From an uncultured Clostridia bacterium (lineage in GTDB: Bacteria > Bacillota > Clostridia > Oscillospirales > Oscillospiraceae), in the NCBI GenBank assembly GCA_937907975.1, contig CALEQS010000249.1:1-6136 (forward strand): a DNA stretch of 6,136 bases, read 5' to 3'. Below the pieces are notes generated by a model. It had not been told where the DNA came from, did not search any database, and saw nothing but the letters and a program-made list of their open reading frames with translations. This document shows, piece after piece, positions 5,940-6,136 of this stretch. Made by a program: the position numbers and the translations under genes. Every line of letters starts with the position of its first letter. Positions within the stretch are counted from its first letter, which is position 1.

Positions 5940-5960
5940 AGATCTCAGCGGCCTTTCCCG
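5922..5960 (+). terminator. Hairpin terminator spanning the last stop codon, possibly bidirectional
   Basis: AAGGCCGCTGAG (5922-5933) pairs perfectly with CTCAGCGGCCTT (5944-5955) around a 10-nt loop that contains the TAA stop (5937-5939). On the plus strand the T-tract is weak (TTTCCCG). On the minus strand the stem is followed by CTTTTC (complement of 5916-5921). Since the next gene points toward it, the hairpin may end transcription from both sides. The 12-bp stem is clear; the efficiency is uncertain. Confidence 0.75.
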
Positions 5961-5979
5961 TTTGAATGGAACAGTGGGA

Positions 5980-6136
5980 TCACTTGGACACCGGCGCTCC
6001 CGCCTTCGTGGCTGTGCGGACCGCTATGCCTCCCAACAGCATCCCGATCACGACCGATGCCAGCACATCTGACGGAAAGTGAACGTAGAGATAAAGCCGG
6101 GAAAAGCCGATCAGCACCGCCAGCGGGATCGCCGCC
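5980..6136 (-). CDS. PAP2-family phosphatase, C-terminal fragment (partial at window edge)
   Basis: Reading the minus strand inward from the right edge gives 51 codons ending at TGA (complement of 5980-5982). The fragment contains SRLYLYVHFPSD, matching the third PAP2 phosphatase motif SRxxxxxHxxxD, with the His nucleophile and the Asp that positions it. A hydrophobic segment follows (VLASVVIGMLLGGIAV), then a short polar tail ending APVSK. Family knowledge: these are integral membrane lipid phosphatases (phosphatidic acid, undecaprenyl diphosphate or similar). The first part of the gene lies outside the window, so start, full length and substrate are unknown. It converges on the operon and is probably not functionally linked to it. 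The frame is too short to be noticed without the motif, but the motif match is exact. Confidence 0.85.
   Translation of the reverse strand, partial: AAIPLAVLIGFSRLYLYVHFPSDVLASVVIGMLLGGIAVRTATKAGAPVSK

Noticed and set aside
1..6136. tRNA, rRNA, CRISPR arrays, insertion sequences or integrase/attachment sites
   Set aside because: I saw no repeat-spacer pattern, transposase-like protein, terminal inverted repeats of a mobile element, or tRNA-like sequence in either strand.

Overview
The window looks like a chromosomal piece of a GC-rich, Gram-positive anaerobe of the Clostridia type (Oscillospirales-like gut bacteria would fit). The reasons are strong AGGAGG-type ribosome binding sites before every gene, a lipoprotein rather than a periplasmic substrate-binding protein, tight translational coupling, and oxygen-sensitive Fe-S/molybdopterin chemistry. 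The lineage is an inference from style, not from a marker gene.

Layout. Bases 1-39 hold no gene I can support. Bases 40-167 form a structured leader: a 13-bp closing helix around a multi-stem core that resembles the molybdenum/tungsten cofactor (Moco/Tuco) riboswitch, followed by an intrinsic terminator whose 5' arm reuses the 3' strand of the closing helix. Next come a 47-codon gene of the YezD/DUF2292 type (215-358), a second strong intrinsic terminator or attenuator (381-430), a lipoprotein solute-binding protein (455-1582), a 12-bp intercistronic hairpin without a T-tract (1589-1625), an ABC ATPase (1644-2435), an ABC permease (2432-3331), a molybdopterin oxidoreductase with an N-terminal [4Fe-4S] motif (3331-5421) and a four-cluster ferredoxin-like subunit (5418-5939). 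A hairpin terminator spans the last stop codon. A convergent minus-strand gene, the C-terminus of a PAP2-type phosphatase, runs off the right edge.

How the genes fit together. The last four genes of the operon overlap by 4, 1 and 4 bases, so importer and enzyme are made as one unit. The importer is of the NitT/TauT/SsuABC class (small anions, sulfonates and similar organic solutes). The enzyme pair has no Tat signal, no membrane anchor and no third subunit, so it should work in the cytoplasm. The simplest reading is an 'import, then reduce or oxidise' module for one unidentified small molecule. Its expression would be allowed by an ON-type riboswitch only when the enzyme's own cofactor is available. 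The substrate and electron donor cannot be read from the sequence. The riboswitch identity is recognised by eye and should be confirmed with a covariance model.
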